NCBI GenBank assembly: GCA_033439265.1
Contig: JAVTVX010000004.1
Location: 13,095,701 to 13,159,700 of the forward strand
Source: Dillenia suffruticosa
Taxonomy: Eukaryota > Streptophyta > Magnoliopsida > Dilleniales > Dilleniaceae
Direction of reading: 5' to 3'
DNA: 64,000 nt
Shown here: positions 46,996 to 59,689 of the stretch, one piece after another
Layout of the letters: each line of letters begins with the position of its first letter
How positions within the stretch are numbered: the stretch's first letter is position 1
The notes under the pieces: generated by a model
Database searches by the model: none
What the model was told of the DNA's origin: nothing
The model's input: only the letters and a program-made list of their open reading frames with translations
Translations under genes and position numbers: made by a program

Positions 46996-49071
46996 CTCAT
47001 CACAAATTGCGCTTCTAATGTTCATGGAAATTATGATAAAGAAAATATTTATACAAATTATGATATGTATAAAAAAAAGAAATCTCCAAAGTTAATAAAA
47101 TATTATCTCAAATATTTGATATGCCCACATATTGTAATAGAATGTTGACACGTTATGATATTTGGAGTTATACAACTCGATATATATAGAAAAATACTAG
47201 TAATAGAAAGAAATGTCTCATCTAATGATATCATATGGTCTCATGCGTATTCTTGAATAATATTTACAACATATAAGCTACCGTATGGAAGTTAACATAT
47301 ATGTTAATATCCCCCTCTAGCTGAAAGTGATTAGAAGTCTCTTATCTTGAGTTTGCCGAGTAAATCTTGAAACTGCCAAGTTAAGTATGATTTAGTGAAA
47401 ATATTGCAATTTGAAATCGGGAGGAGATATCAATAGCCGAATAGTGCCATGTATGATAGGATGTCACAAAAAGTGACAGACAATCTCAATATGTTTGGTG
47501 TGCTCATGGAATACATCATTATATGCAATTTGCATGATACTTTGATTATCATAGTGAAGTGGAATAGCCGAGAAGGAAGTGCCACCCATGTCTTTGAGGA
47601 GCCATCATAAACCAAAGGAGATCAGAAGTGGTATCAATAAGAGTTTGGAATTCTACTTTTGTATTGGAGCAAGAGATATTAATTATTTCTTGTTATGCCA
47701 AGAGATAAGGGATGTACCAAGAAAGAAATAATATTCGGTAGTGGAGCAATGATTAGTTAGGCCTTTGGCCAAGCCAACATCAGAATAAAACCGAAGTTCT
47801 AGTGGAGATGAGTTAGAGAAATGAAAACCATGAAATAGAGTACCTCGAATGTAGCAAAGGATAAGAAGAACGGCCAAAAAGTGAGTAGCCTGTGGTGTAC
47901 TCATGTCTCATGAACTAGCTTACAATATGAATAGTGTGGGCAATGTCGAGACATGATATAGTGAGATAAATAAGACATGTAACTAGTTGATGACAGAGAA
48001 TGGTATCAATGAGAAGAGTCTCATCAGTGGCTAAGAGATGAGCATTGGTTTTAAGAGGGGTGCTGATCGTTTTAGTATCTGTGATCTCCGCAAAGAAGAT
48101 AAGATCGGTAACATATTTGGTTTAGGATAAAAAATATCCAGACTTAGTGATATAACCTCAAGGCCCAAAAAATAAATGAGAGTATCTAGATCTTTCGTTT
48201 TAAAGTGCTGATAGAGAAATGATTTAAGAGTAGAGATATCATTAGTGTCATCACCAATGGTGATCATGTCATTGACATAGAGAAGAAAAAAAGTAGTCCA
48301 TTGATTTATTTTTTGAACAAAAAGGACATGATCATAATTGGAATAAAACCCAAGGTGGCCAATTGTGATGCTAAATTTAAAAAACCATAACCCAAGTGTC
48401 TATTTAAGACCGTATAAGCTTTTGCAAAGATGACTAATCTTATTTGGTAGATGATCATAACCTCTTGGGGGTTGTATATATACTTTTCAGTGAGATCATT
48501 ATTGAGAAAGGCAATCTTGATATTTATTTGAAATAACAACCAAAATTTACTAGCAACAACAACAATAAGATGCGGACTAAGGTTAAATAAGGTATAGGGA
48601 CAAATGACATTTCGTAATCAATGTTGTACTCCTGTGTGAATCATTTTGTTACAAGTCGGGTCTCGTATCAAACAACAAACTCATCTTCTCAAGTCTTTAT
48701 TTTATAGACCCATTTGCTCCCAACAATATACTTTCATGGAGGGAATGTCTGAAGTATTTGTGCGAGCAAGAGCCTATAGTTGTTTTGTCTTTGCTTGCTA
48801 CCATAGAGGGTTAGTACTGACCTTACGATGGGTGCGAGGTTCATATAGTAAAAGTAAGTTAGTTTAGGAGCACAATTATATAATCATATTCATGAGATTA
48901 TAAGAGTACAAGACATGTGCTACCAAAAACTTTAAGAATATTGTAGTTATGAATACAATTATATAATCATTCATAAGGAATTATATTACCATTGATTGGA
49001 GCAGTAATACAGTTGATAATACAGTAAGAGTTTTTTCTCTCCAAAACATTTCTGGACATAAGGAAGATATG

Positions 49072-49076
49072 AGAAG
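49072..49076. repeat. Target site duplication AGAAG, left of the gypsy element
   Basis: The five bases before TGTCATGCC are AGAAG. The same five follow GGCATGACA at 56754-56758. Confidence 0.8.
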
Positions 49077-51750
49077 TGTCATGCCCCGACTCTCGAATCG
49101 AGCACGTGACAACCGTCGCATCACCCTGACAAACAGGTAAACCCAACTCGTACACCGAGATAACACAAGACATTCATCAATATGCATCTTGTCTTCTAAA
49201 CAATACAACAACATGCAAAGTATCCACTTGATCCATCTCTATTTCAAAAGACATGTATAAGGTTGATTAGACCATTTCTAAATCTAATAAATTTTCATAA
49301 TTTCGAAAAAAAATCCAACAACGTAAAATATAAAAAATTTAAGTAGAATTTAAGGTTTTTAAAAAAATCCAAATGGGGGGTATAGTTTTAATTATAATTC
49401 AAAAAAATACTCTCCATAATTCATCCAAGGCAAGAACTGGTACCAATAGTAGGAATCTCCTCAAAAACTAACTTGAGCTCGGTAAGATGTAACACTAGGA
49501 TTGACTAGATCTCCTAACTTAAAATTCTTCTAAAAAATGAAAGAAAGAAGGGTGATTACAAAAATTTTTAGTGAGTGGAGTGCAATGACATAATTGTGAC
49601 AATAAATGAGAAACAAGTATATAGATGTCAAATCATGAATTCAAATAGTTTATCAAATAATATAATTCCAATGATCATAGAATTAAAAAAAAAGAATGAA
49701 TGCATCCAAAATTTCCATATTTTCTAAAGATTAATGGGTCTCCTTAAATAAACCACTTCCACCCAAAATTTGGCTTAATCCGAGTGGAAGCTCAAAAAGA
49801 GATTTTCAATTCATTGGATTCACAACATTATATCTCCATTTCTTGATATTGACTCATAACTCACCAATGATACAACTGGATAGTATGATGGGGGTGCATG
49901 AGGTCGCGTCTACTATCCTTTGTCAATAATCCCTAACCACGGTATCCTGTCGGGTCGTTTTATGGAGGGAATGACTATAACTATTTACATCACATATATT
50001 ATCTTTTCACAACTATTCAAATGTCATTCAATCTGCCATAATTTCAACAAATGGTTATCAAATCATATTACAATATTTAAGAATAAATTCTTTAATAACA
50101 TATGATACATATTTATTCGTAAATAAAATGAATGCATACATATTTCAAATTTTCGTTTTGAGATATTTCACAATCACAAATATTTGTACAAAATCATTTA
50201 AAATCATTTAAAATCATTTAAAACAATTTATAAATGAATTTTGAAATGATTTTATTTATTAGAGTCACAACGGTCCGTCCACTCACCTTTTGGGAGAGTG
50301 ATCACTCCCAAAATTTTCAATCAAATGAGAATTATCTCTCATTTAACTCTTCCAATACCTTAATCTAATTTATTGGTTATAATTTAATCATTAAATCACA
50401 TATTAACACAAGAACAATCGATTTCTCTTTAATATTTTCATAATTTTAGTTTTTCAATTCAACACAATTAGAAGATAGTATGGCCACTTCAAGTCATTGC
50501 CTTAGACGTTTTACAATAATAGACAACTAATTTTTTCAATTTATTTTGAAATTAGATTGTGTAGCAATTTCAGGGATTAATTATCCAATATGTAAGTTAA
50601 CCATTTTCTAACTTATTTACACTTCCTAATATATAAAATAAGTCGCATTAAGCTTGAAACATGGTTCAGATGACACAATAAGCTATTGCACATAATTTGT
50701 CCAGACTTGGCCACTAACCCTTGGTCATAATAACATATTCCTATTTTCAGCATGTTGAAAATGAGATTTTAGCACCACTTGATCATCATACATAAATATA
50801 GTCAAGCGTAGGATAATGGATTCTAAACACAAGATATTAAACATATCGCATTTTCAATAAAAAACATTGCCAGCTACTAAAACATACCCATTCATCCATT
50901 GTACAAATCTCAATATTTTATAAACTCTAAATCCGAATTATCACAATTGGGATAATAAGATGCACAATTTCCACAACAAAATTAACAAAATATCAAACCT
51001 AGAAATTGTAGAGAAAATAAAATTTCAAACCCTAATTTACAAGTCGGAATCCCCAATTTATAGGTATCAGCAAGTGAGAAAACAACTCACCCTCAGTCTC
51101 TCTAGAAAACATTAGATTCTACAGATCAATATAGTAAATCAACAATCTATATCAGAGCCCCTAACTTTCATAGTAGAGAGATAAAGAGAGAAATAGAGAG
51201 AGCTAACATCGGAAGCATTGCTGATAAGTTCTCAAAGAATGATCTCCTTGTTGCTATAGGAAGCATTGATGATCAAACTCAAAAGCTGGTTAATCTCAAC
51301 CTGGAAGCGAACGTCTTCATCTCTGCTATTGACTCGGAAAGAGAACGAATAAAGAGAGGGAGAGAGGGCTTTTTCTTGTGCGACAGTCACAAGACGACTA
51401 ATTTCCCTTTTTTTGGTTATGTTGTTGTGAAGCTCTTTCTCAATCAAAGCATCATCATCGGTGTGAAAATTGGAAAGAAGCCAGAATTTGGGTCGTCCAT
51501 GAGAGAGGGAGAGATGGGGTTGTGTTTTGAGATGCTATGGGTTGTTGTTGGATTTACAGACAAAGGGACCCAACCAAGAAAAAAGACAACAAAAAAGTGA
51601 AAAGGGGACGGAGAGAGAGAGGGAGAGAGAGAGACAAAAGAAGATAGGGGTGGGTTTCAAGTGAGTAAAAAGGGAAAGTAGGGCCTTCTCCTATTGTCAG
51701 AGTAGCTCTTTTGTCAATTTTGAACTGTTTTCATTCTTTATCCGATCATT
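49077..51750 (-). mobile_element. 3' LTR-type region of the nested gypsy element
   Basis: It starts TGTCATGCCCCGACTCTCG. The stretch near 50275-50320 (CCACTCACCTTTTGGGAGAG) corresponds in position and sequence to landmarks in the LTRs at 3952 and 27950-32943. Short open frames at 51232-51600 are not supported as genes. The right limit is only an estimate, since no clean terminus was found before integrase begins. Confidence 0.55.
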
Positions 51751-54700
51751 CTTACTTTTTCCTTGGTGGCTTCAATCAACTCTACGCTTTCAATTTTTCT
51801 CTCACCAAGCTCATCCCAACATAACGGAATCTAGCATTTCCTTCTGTAAAGGGTCTCATAGGGTGACATCTCAATATTAGCTTGGTAGTCATTGTTCTAT
51901 GCAAATTTAATCAATGAGAGATGTCGATCCCAACTATCTTGAAAGTTCATAACACATGCTCTAAGCATGTATTCTAAGGTTTGAATAGTGTGCTTGGACT
52001 GTCCATCTATCTGGGGATGAAAGGCTATACTAAGTTTTAACTTAGTCCCCAAAGCAGCTTGCAACTTGGGCCAAAATTGAGAAGTGAACTGAGGGTCATA
52101 GTCCGATACAATAGATATCGTAATACCGTGAAATTTCACAATCTCATTGATATACAACTTGTCCATCCTCTCCAAGGGATAAGAGTTCTAAAATTGGCAA
52201 AAAATAAGCCAATTTGGTGAGATGGTTCACAATCACCCAAATGGCATCACGATGGCTCGGAGTGTGTGGCAAACCGACTATGAAATCTGTAGTAATGTGT
52301 TCTCATTTTTATTCAGGAATTTGGAGCGGTTGGAGAACACCAGCCGACCTTCGGTGCTTAGCTTTAACTTGTTGGTACACTAAACATCTAGCCACAAACT
52401 AGACAATCTCTTTCTTTAATTCGGACCACAAATATGACTCTTTGATGGTTTGGTATATCTTGGTACTTCCCGAATGCATAGCATAGGCCGAGAAATGTGC
52501 TTCTTCAAGTATGGTCTTCCGGAGATCCTTATCATTCGGGATACAAATGCATCTCTTATAATTTACAATCCAATCCTCCCGAATTTGGAATTCATCGCCT
52601 TCCCTCTTGTGGATCTTCTCAACTATACCCTTCAACTCCTCGTTGATTGCTTAAACCTCTCGAATACGATCCACCAAAGTAGGCCTCACCATAAACTTGG
52701 CCAAGAGGGTACCATGATCATCCTTAGTCAATTTGACTCCAAGTACTCGGAGTTTAACTATATAAGAAAAGTAAGAGTTTTCTTGAGATTCCATACTAGA
52801 AGAAGAGGACTTCCGGCTCAAGGCGTCGGCAACCACATTAGTTTTCCCGAGATGGTAGTCTATCACTAATCATAATTCTTGATTAACTTTAGCCATCTTC
52901 GTTGTCTCAAATTGAGTTCTTTCTGTGTAAGAAAATATTTCAAACTTTTGTAATCGGTAAAGATTTTGCATGTGACCCCATATAGGTAATGCCACCAAAA
53001 CTTTAAGGCAAAGACAATGGCAGCTAATTTTAAGTTTTGAGTAGAATAGTTCATTCCATACTTCTTTAGCTAGCAAGAGATATAAACAATCACCCTATCA
53101 CCTTGCATTAACACGTACCCTAATCATTGCTTGCTGATGTTACTATATATGACAAAATCACCGTTGCCACTAGTAGGAAGAGCAAGGATAGGAGCAAATA
53201 TCAACATTTGCTTAAGCTCTTGGAAACTATCATCATACTTTTCATTCTATTCAAATTTCACTCCCTTCTGAGTCAAATTAGACATTGGAGTCACTATTTT
53301 CGTGAATCCCTCTACAAATTTCCCGTAGTAACCTACTAACCCAAGAAAACTTCTCGCCTTAGTGACGTTCTTGGATTGCTCCCACTTTGGAATGACCTCT
53401 ACCTTCTTTGAGTTTACAAAAATTTCATCCCCGGTAACCGCATGCCCTAAAAAACTAATCTCCTTTAGACAAAACTCACATTTAGAGAATTTGACATACA
53501 ACTTTTCTCTATCAGAGTTTGTAATACAATTTGGAAAATCGAAATGTTCTTCATCACTCTTGGAATCCACCAAGATGTTGATGATGAAAAATATGACAAA
53601 CTTGTCAAGGTAAACATGAAACACTTGGTTCATGAGATTCATGAAAGTTATAGGAGCATTCATCAATTCGAAGGGTATCACCAAAAACTCATAGTACCCA
53701 TACCGCGTCCTAAATGAAGTTTTGTAGATATCATCACCCTAAATCCTCAATTAGTGGTAATCAGATCTCAAATCTATCTTTCAAAACATACTAGCCGCTT
53801 GAAGTTGATCGAAAAGATCATCATTTCTCGGGAGAGGATACTTGTTCTTGATCATTGCCTTATTAAGCTACTGATAGTTGATGCATAACCGGAGAGTTCC
53901 GCTCTGTTTCTTCATAAAGAGAATTAGAACACCCAAGATGAGATACATGGTCGAATGAACCCCTTGTCTAAAAACTCTTGGAGTTAAATCTTCAGCTCCT
54001 TCAACTCCATGGGTGCCACTCGATATGGAGGGATTGAAATTGATGTGGTGCAGGAAACCAAATCTATGACAAAGTTGAACTCCAGGACTGGTGGCAATCC
54101 CGAAAACTCTTCAGGAAAAAAATAAAAAATTCATTCATTATGGAAATATCATTCAAATTAGAACTCTCTACCATGGTGTTAATAATATGGGTTAAGCAAA
54201 TCTCGTACCATTTGTGTACTGGTCTCTGTGTTTCAAGGGCCAAAATCACACAGCTCTGTAACACCCGACGCTTGCTAGCAAAGACAAGTGTTGGACACCC
54301 CGGTTTCCAGAATTCTACTTCCACCGTGAAGCAATTCACTGATACCCGATGAAAATGTAGCCAATTCATACCCAGGATGGTATCAAAATCGCTCATTTCT
54401 AATAAAATCAAATATGTTTCAAGAGTTATCTCACCGACCTTTATCTCACAATTCTTATATATGGTTTCTCTAATCAGTTGTTCCCCTAAAGGAGTGATAA
54501 CCAACAACTCTTCCACAAGTAGAGTTAGAGGCCTATCAGAATACCTAGCAAAACTTGTGTTCACAAATAAAATATTAGATCCAGTATCTATTATCTCACG
54601 AGTATCAATATCAAAGATTTTTGTTATACCTATTAATATAGACTATAAAACAATTATTAGTTGATATATAAATTATATGATTTATATGTGACTCTCCATA

Positions 54701-56622
54701 ATAATTCATTACACTACACAATCATGAATGTTTCATATATTTACCTACCCTGAGAATCCAAACTATTAATATAGCCATAACATCTACTATCCATGCACAA
54801 CTAATACTCTTAAAACTGACAGTTCTGGACCCAAAGATCATGATTCAAATTTACAATCCAACATATTGAGTCGAGAAAATCCCTACATCCAATCTTATGC
54901 TTATACTAATGACCATACAAAAATCATATCATCAATATATTTCAAATCATAATTACCTATCACCTATCACCTACATCACATTTCTAAATTATCTAATTCA
55001 AGTTTCAAAGGGTTTTATCTGTGACCACGTCTAGATTGGCTTGAGGCTCTTTATTTGTCATGGTATAAATTATCGCATGAGCCATTGGTTGGGGATATTG
55101 AGTAGGCTTGGCTACAGTGTTGCTTTCCGTCCCTATTCTCAGAGTTGTACTTGTGTGAGATGTTGAAATAGTACTTGAGTAACCTTTGGAGCCATTAGAA
55201 GGACTCCGAACTTATTGACTCCCTTATCTTTCCAAATTCAATTTGGGACAAGAGTATTGAAAGTGACCCTCCTTTCTACAATGATAACATATTCTAGGTC
55301 CCTTACACAGATCCAAATAATATCCCTTACAATTTGAGCAAAGATTTCCTTTACTTCCTCTTGATCTTTCTCCTGATTCAATACTAACGCTAAGAGCATT
55401 TAGTTTTATGAACAATTAGTTTTGAGGAGTGCTAATCAATATCGAGAAAGAACCACCACTATAAAAGCCAGTGCCCTTACTCTTCTTGGAGCTTTGGCCT
55501 AATATGAATCTGTCGGACTCATCTTCTTCCCATGATACTCCCTAACCTTGCCTTTTTCAAGTATCATTTGCTCGGCCCTCAAGGCCAACCGTAGCACATT
55601 TTGATATGTGTGATCCTCCGAAACCGATATTCTCTCTCGGATATTTAGATGCAAGTCATCCTCAAATTTGAAATACCTATATTTCTCGGAGGCTACTATT
55701 TCCAGAACAAATGAGGCTAAACTTCTAAATTTCGTTTCATATTCTGCCATCGACATACTTCCTTGATGGAGAAGGAGGAACTCTCCTTTTTAAATCCTGA
55801 TCAAGTCGGGTATAAAACTTCTAATAGAATTCTCTAAAGAATTCATTCTAAGTAAGGGGTGTAGCTACTGTTTCTTTCACACCATCCCACCAAGTACTAG
55901 CATCATCATCCTATAATCTCATGGTCATCATAAGATTCATCTCATCATCAATTCTCATGTCTATTACAACTTCTAAGACCCTCTTGATCCATTTTTTGGC
56001 CACCGAAAGATTGTTAGAACTTGAGAATATCTCACACCCAAGTTGTCTAGTTTCCTTCAACAACTTGGATAATTCAATGGGTGGTCGAGTAATCGGTATA
56101 GCCGCCGAAGTAGGAGGTGCTACCGACACCGTAGAAAGGACTGGTGGAACTAATGGATTAGGAGATGAGGGTGGAACTTGGACTTGAGATGGTCTTTGGA
56201 GATGTACTTCATATGGATTCCACTACTTAGTTCATTGCCAAAGAGTATCAAGTGGTGGTGGAGGAATCCCGGTTGGAGGAACCGGACGAGTAGACGCCGA
56301 CGATGGTAGAGCATGCGAGGACAATTCATCGTCGTGCTCCTAAGGAAGAATCACATTTATATTTCTCATTCTTCGACGTGGAGGCATGATAATCTACAAA
56401 AGAAAAACTACGTTTAGTTTACTACTTTAAGAAGATATTAGATACCTATGTCTAGAGGTATGTTATTGTCTTAGAACTCATAGGGGGCTTTTAAAAACCA
56501 TTCGAAAATATTTTGAATATCCAAACTTTTGGAAATTTTTGAAAACCTTTAGAAACGTTTGGAAGAATTTATTTAAATTTTCAAAATATTTAAAATCAAC
56601 TTGATTATGATACCAATAAAAT

Positions 56623-56753
56623 TGTCACGTCTCAATCCTTGGATCGAGCACGTGACAACCGCCGCGTCAACCCAGTATACGAGTAGGGCTTACCCGTTTG
56701 CCGAGGTGACGTGGCGGTTGTCATATACTCTATCCAAGGGTCGAGGCATGACA
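56623..56753. repeat. 131-bp near-palindromic LTR segment
   Basis: It begins TGTCACGTCTCAATCCTTGG and ends with a sequence whose complement is TGTCATGCCTCGACCCTTGG. The arms continue to pair for about 45 bases each (including ACAACCGCC on each arm), around a centre containing GTAGGGCTTACCCG. It lies between the gypsy primer site and the target duplication, in the place of the 5' LTR. Confidence 0.7.
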
Positions 56754-56758
56754 AGAAG
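56754..56758. repeat. Target site duplication AGAAG, right of the gypsy element
   Basis: Identical to 49072-49076. Confidence 0.8.
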
Positions 56759-59146
56759 GGCTTGAACAATGTCTAGAATATATCAATGTTTCCATTCAAC
56801 TCAACCATTTTGTTGATAGTGTCCTTAACAAGATTTTTCGATAAATATACCTTGTTGGGTAAGAAAATGAGTAAATAATTTTTTCTTATATTTCATGGCA
56901 TTATTGGTACGGAATATTTTGATTTAGTAAGAGAACTGAGTCTTAATCATATTTGGAAAACGAGAGTAAATAGAAAATAATTCAGACCTATGACGTATTA
57001 AATAAATTCATGTATAATGAGAAAAATTATCAATAAAGATAACATAATAACATGAACCTCTCATGGTGTCATGAGGGATAGGTCTCCAAATATCATAATA
57101 AATCAATTCAAAATGTGTTGAAGAGATAAAATCATTATTAAGAATGGGTAAAAATATGACCTTTTGAAAGTTGACATGTGACACAATCAAAAGTCTTAGG
57201 CTTGATTTGTCTATAAGAATCACTAGAGATGAGGGAGCTCAATTTGACGTCAGAAGGATCACCAAGATGAGAATACTAGATAGTGGATGAAACAACAGCA
57301 ACATCTGGTTTGGATGGAAGACAAAAGGAAGAGAGTTGGAATAGTTGACCAACCTTACACCCTGTTTTATGGATCTCCCTTGTCTGTGGATCTTGCACAA
57401 TATAACCACAACTCAAAAAAATATAAGTCAAAACTAAGGTAACATAGTTGTACAACACATATGAGATTTAAGAATAGTTTAAAGAAAAGAAAAGTAATCA
57501 ACAAGAATAAGTTACATGTTTTGACAGTATCTATAGTTTGAACACGTATGGTGAAATTATCAGCAGTATGAACCACATGAGAGATAGGACAAGTAGTAGA
57601 AGACTCAACCATAGATGTGTCAGAAGTTGTATGACCATGACATATAAAATCAAAGTACCGTGAAGAAGGGATACTTGGATGGACAAGCCGGGTGAAAGAA
57701 GAGGGAGCATTAGAATCTGATTAAAGTTGTCAAAGAAGTTTTCAAAAATTTGTCAAAGAAAACTTGGAAAATATGCTCTCTTGTAGACACTCATTGGTAG
57801 TAGTAATAGTGCAGCTCTCTTGTGGAACCTCAGTGGTAGCAGTAGTAGTAGAGGTATGCCAAATATGAGAAAACTTAGAGTAGTTATCTTGTCTAGAAGT
57901 CTATTGTTCATGGTGTGAATAGTGACATGGCTTTTGACGAGGTGTTGGTGTTGTGAGATGGAATGTGGATCATGACATGGCAAAAAGTAGGCCAAGAGAT
58001 CCAACGTTGCAACTGACATGGTGATGTGGGCCTAGGTTGTGACATAGCACCTGATGTGGCTTGATGATATGGCTACTGACATGGTAGAGTGGGCCTAGAA
58101 TTCTCACGTGGTAGATGACGTGTCTGTTGATGTACCTGATGACATGGCTACTGACCGGATTGGTGACGACCAATCAGGCGACAACACGTGGCAAAGGTTG
58201 TAGGATTGTGTTGAAGGATTGAAATGGCATTGTTTTGTACTCGTTGACTCAAAACGACATCGTTTGGTTTTTTTTCAACCTCCAGATGGTGACTTTTGCC
58301 AGAACAGACCAATAACTCTTCGATGACGCATGTTGGCTGTCACCGTTGTAATCCCTAGGAGAAAATTTAGTATATACCAATTGACTACCAAATAAACTGA
58401 TGAGTAGCAAAAGATTGGAAAATATGCTCTAATCACAAGCTTTAACATGACGTTAATAACTATTGTTTAGAATTTCGAATAGTGCATGAGGGTATGTGCT
58501 TGGCAGGATAAGGCCTAGATTTGCATAGCCAAAAGCGTTAAGTGTGCCAAACACAATGATGTGCTCGAAGGCAAATCTCACGATGTTGTATCAGTGGTGC
58601 ATGGGTGGGTGGACAATATGTATGGAGGCTATTTTAGCTAGAAACCAAGATAAGTTGCAACATAAAAAATAGGTTCTTGTTTTCTTATATAATCTACTCA
58701 ATATAATTATATTGAGAGAGTTATATTAAGGGAGAAAAAATGAGGGTTTTTGATTTATATAAAATGCTAGAGATATTTTCTCACTGATGTCATATAGAAA
58801 ATAGAGAAACATAATTTGAGAGAGAAACTTCTCAACATTTTATTGTGTAAAATACATTGAATAAAGTGAGATATTTATATAAATTAGGGCATGTGCATAA
58901 AATCAAAATCCTAAACTTAAGTTAATCAAATATTTTCCAAACTATATAATATGTCATCATATTTTGTCAAAAATGTTGACATTTTATAATATTTAGGGTA
59001 ATATAATTTCACATATATAGAAAAATGTTAGTAATTGTAAGAAATATCTCAATAATGGTGTCATATGATATCATGTACATCCTCTGAGAATATTTACAAT
59101 ATATATGTTACCATATGTAAGTTAACATATATATTAACTTGGAAGA

Positions 59147-59392
59147 TGGAGATAGAGGGAAGGATTGAAGACCAGAAAGAATAGAAAAGGGCAGCGAGGG
59201 CAACAAGCACAGGACCCAATTGCTTCGTCACTCAGAATTTTGCAGGAACATAGTCCTCTAGTCGGCGGACGTAGTTGTGCTGGCCATTATTGTTGTTGTG
59301 TCAATTGCAAGTGGAATGTAAGAAGTGTGATTGTGGTGAGCTGGAGGGTTTTCCTCGGGGATGTCAATTTCAAAACTGTTATTGCTAGCCAT
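59147..59392 (-). pseudogene. NHL/LEA2 copy B, 5' piece
   Basis: From an ATG at 59392 the minus strand reads MASNNSFEIDIPEENPP, HNHTSYIPLAIDTTT, closely parallel to MANNDAFEMDDSTEEPIP and RHSYIRLPTDTTN of the intact gene. A frame change then gives LCSCKILSDEAIGSCACC, parallel to YCSWSRDDAITYGSCCSCC at the membrane-proximal cysteine cluster. The copy stops where copia-3 begins at about 59138. It is broken by that insertion, a stop after TTTSAD and a frame shift. Confidence 0.7.
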
Positions 59393-59689
59393 TTAACTTG
59401 GAGTTAGGTTGCAACGAAAATAAGTAGGAACATTCATTGATAAATAGTTTTCTCTCAAATGATTTAAAATTGTTAAAGTTCTGATTTCAAGTTTTGTTCC
59501 TTCTCAATTATTGGGCACGGTATATGACCACTATTGATGAAGAGGGGCAATTTACTCGATTAAAGTGCCAATAAGATTGAGAATGTGGAGAACGTTTTTC
59601 AGGGCTTCACTTCATGACTTAATGCTTATGACGATGAATTCCTCTATGGGAAAATATTAATATTAGAGGTAATGGGAGAAAATGTTCCT
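59393..59689. other. Upstream flank of NHL copy B
   Basis: Probably includes the old promoter of copy B. No motif or gene could be supported. Confidence 0.4.

Larger units (their letters stand above)
49077..56753 (-). mobile_element. Ty3/gypsy retrotransposon nested in copia-3
   Basis: Flanked by AGAAG on both sides. Minus-strand order from the right: short terminal LTR segment (56623-56753), initiator-Met primer-like TGGTATCA (56615-56608), gag (about 56388-55200) with a zinc knuckle CYHCRKEGHFQYSC near 55300-55260, and protease region (about 54564-54300). Reverse transcriptase follows (about 54000-53250), RNase H (about 53070-52790), integrase with zinc-binding and DDE regions (about 52635-51890, AFHPQIDGQS), then a 3' LTR-type region from about 51750 to 49077. 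Gag-pol order and motifs fit the chromovirus side of Ty3/gypsy; no chromodomain was seen. It is broken, with many breaks, and younger than copia-3. Confidence 0.85.
47030..59138 (-). mobile_element. Ty1/copia retrotransposon (copia-3), split by a nested gypsy element, inside NHL copy B
   Basis: Diverged LTR copies (about 47030-47308 and 58800-59138) share phrases such as TATATATAGAAAAAT and AAGTTAACATATAT. A purine-rich tract (complement of ATCCCCCTCT, 47309-47318) sits beside the 3' LTR. Minus-strand coding includes integrase near 57223-57008 (FIDNFSHYT), reverse transcriptase near 48540-48030 (AFLNNDLTEKYIY, KDLDTLIYFLGLEV) and RNase H to about 47430. A low-complexity gag-like stretch lies at 57750-58170. 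LTR divergence by eye is roughly 25%, so it is old; it is broken, with many breaks. Confidence 0.75.
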
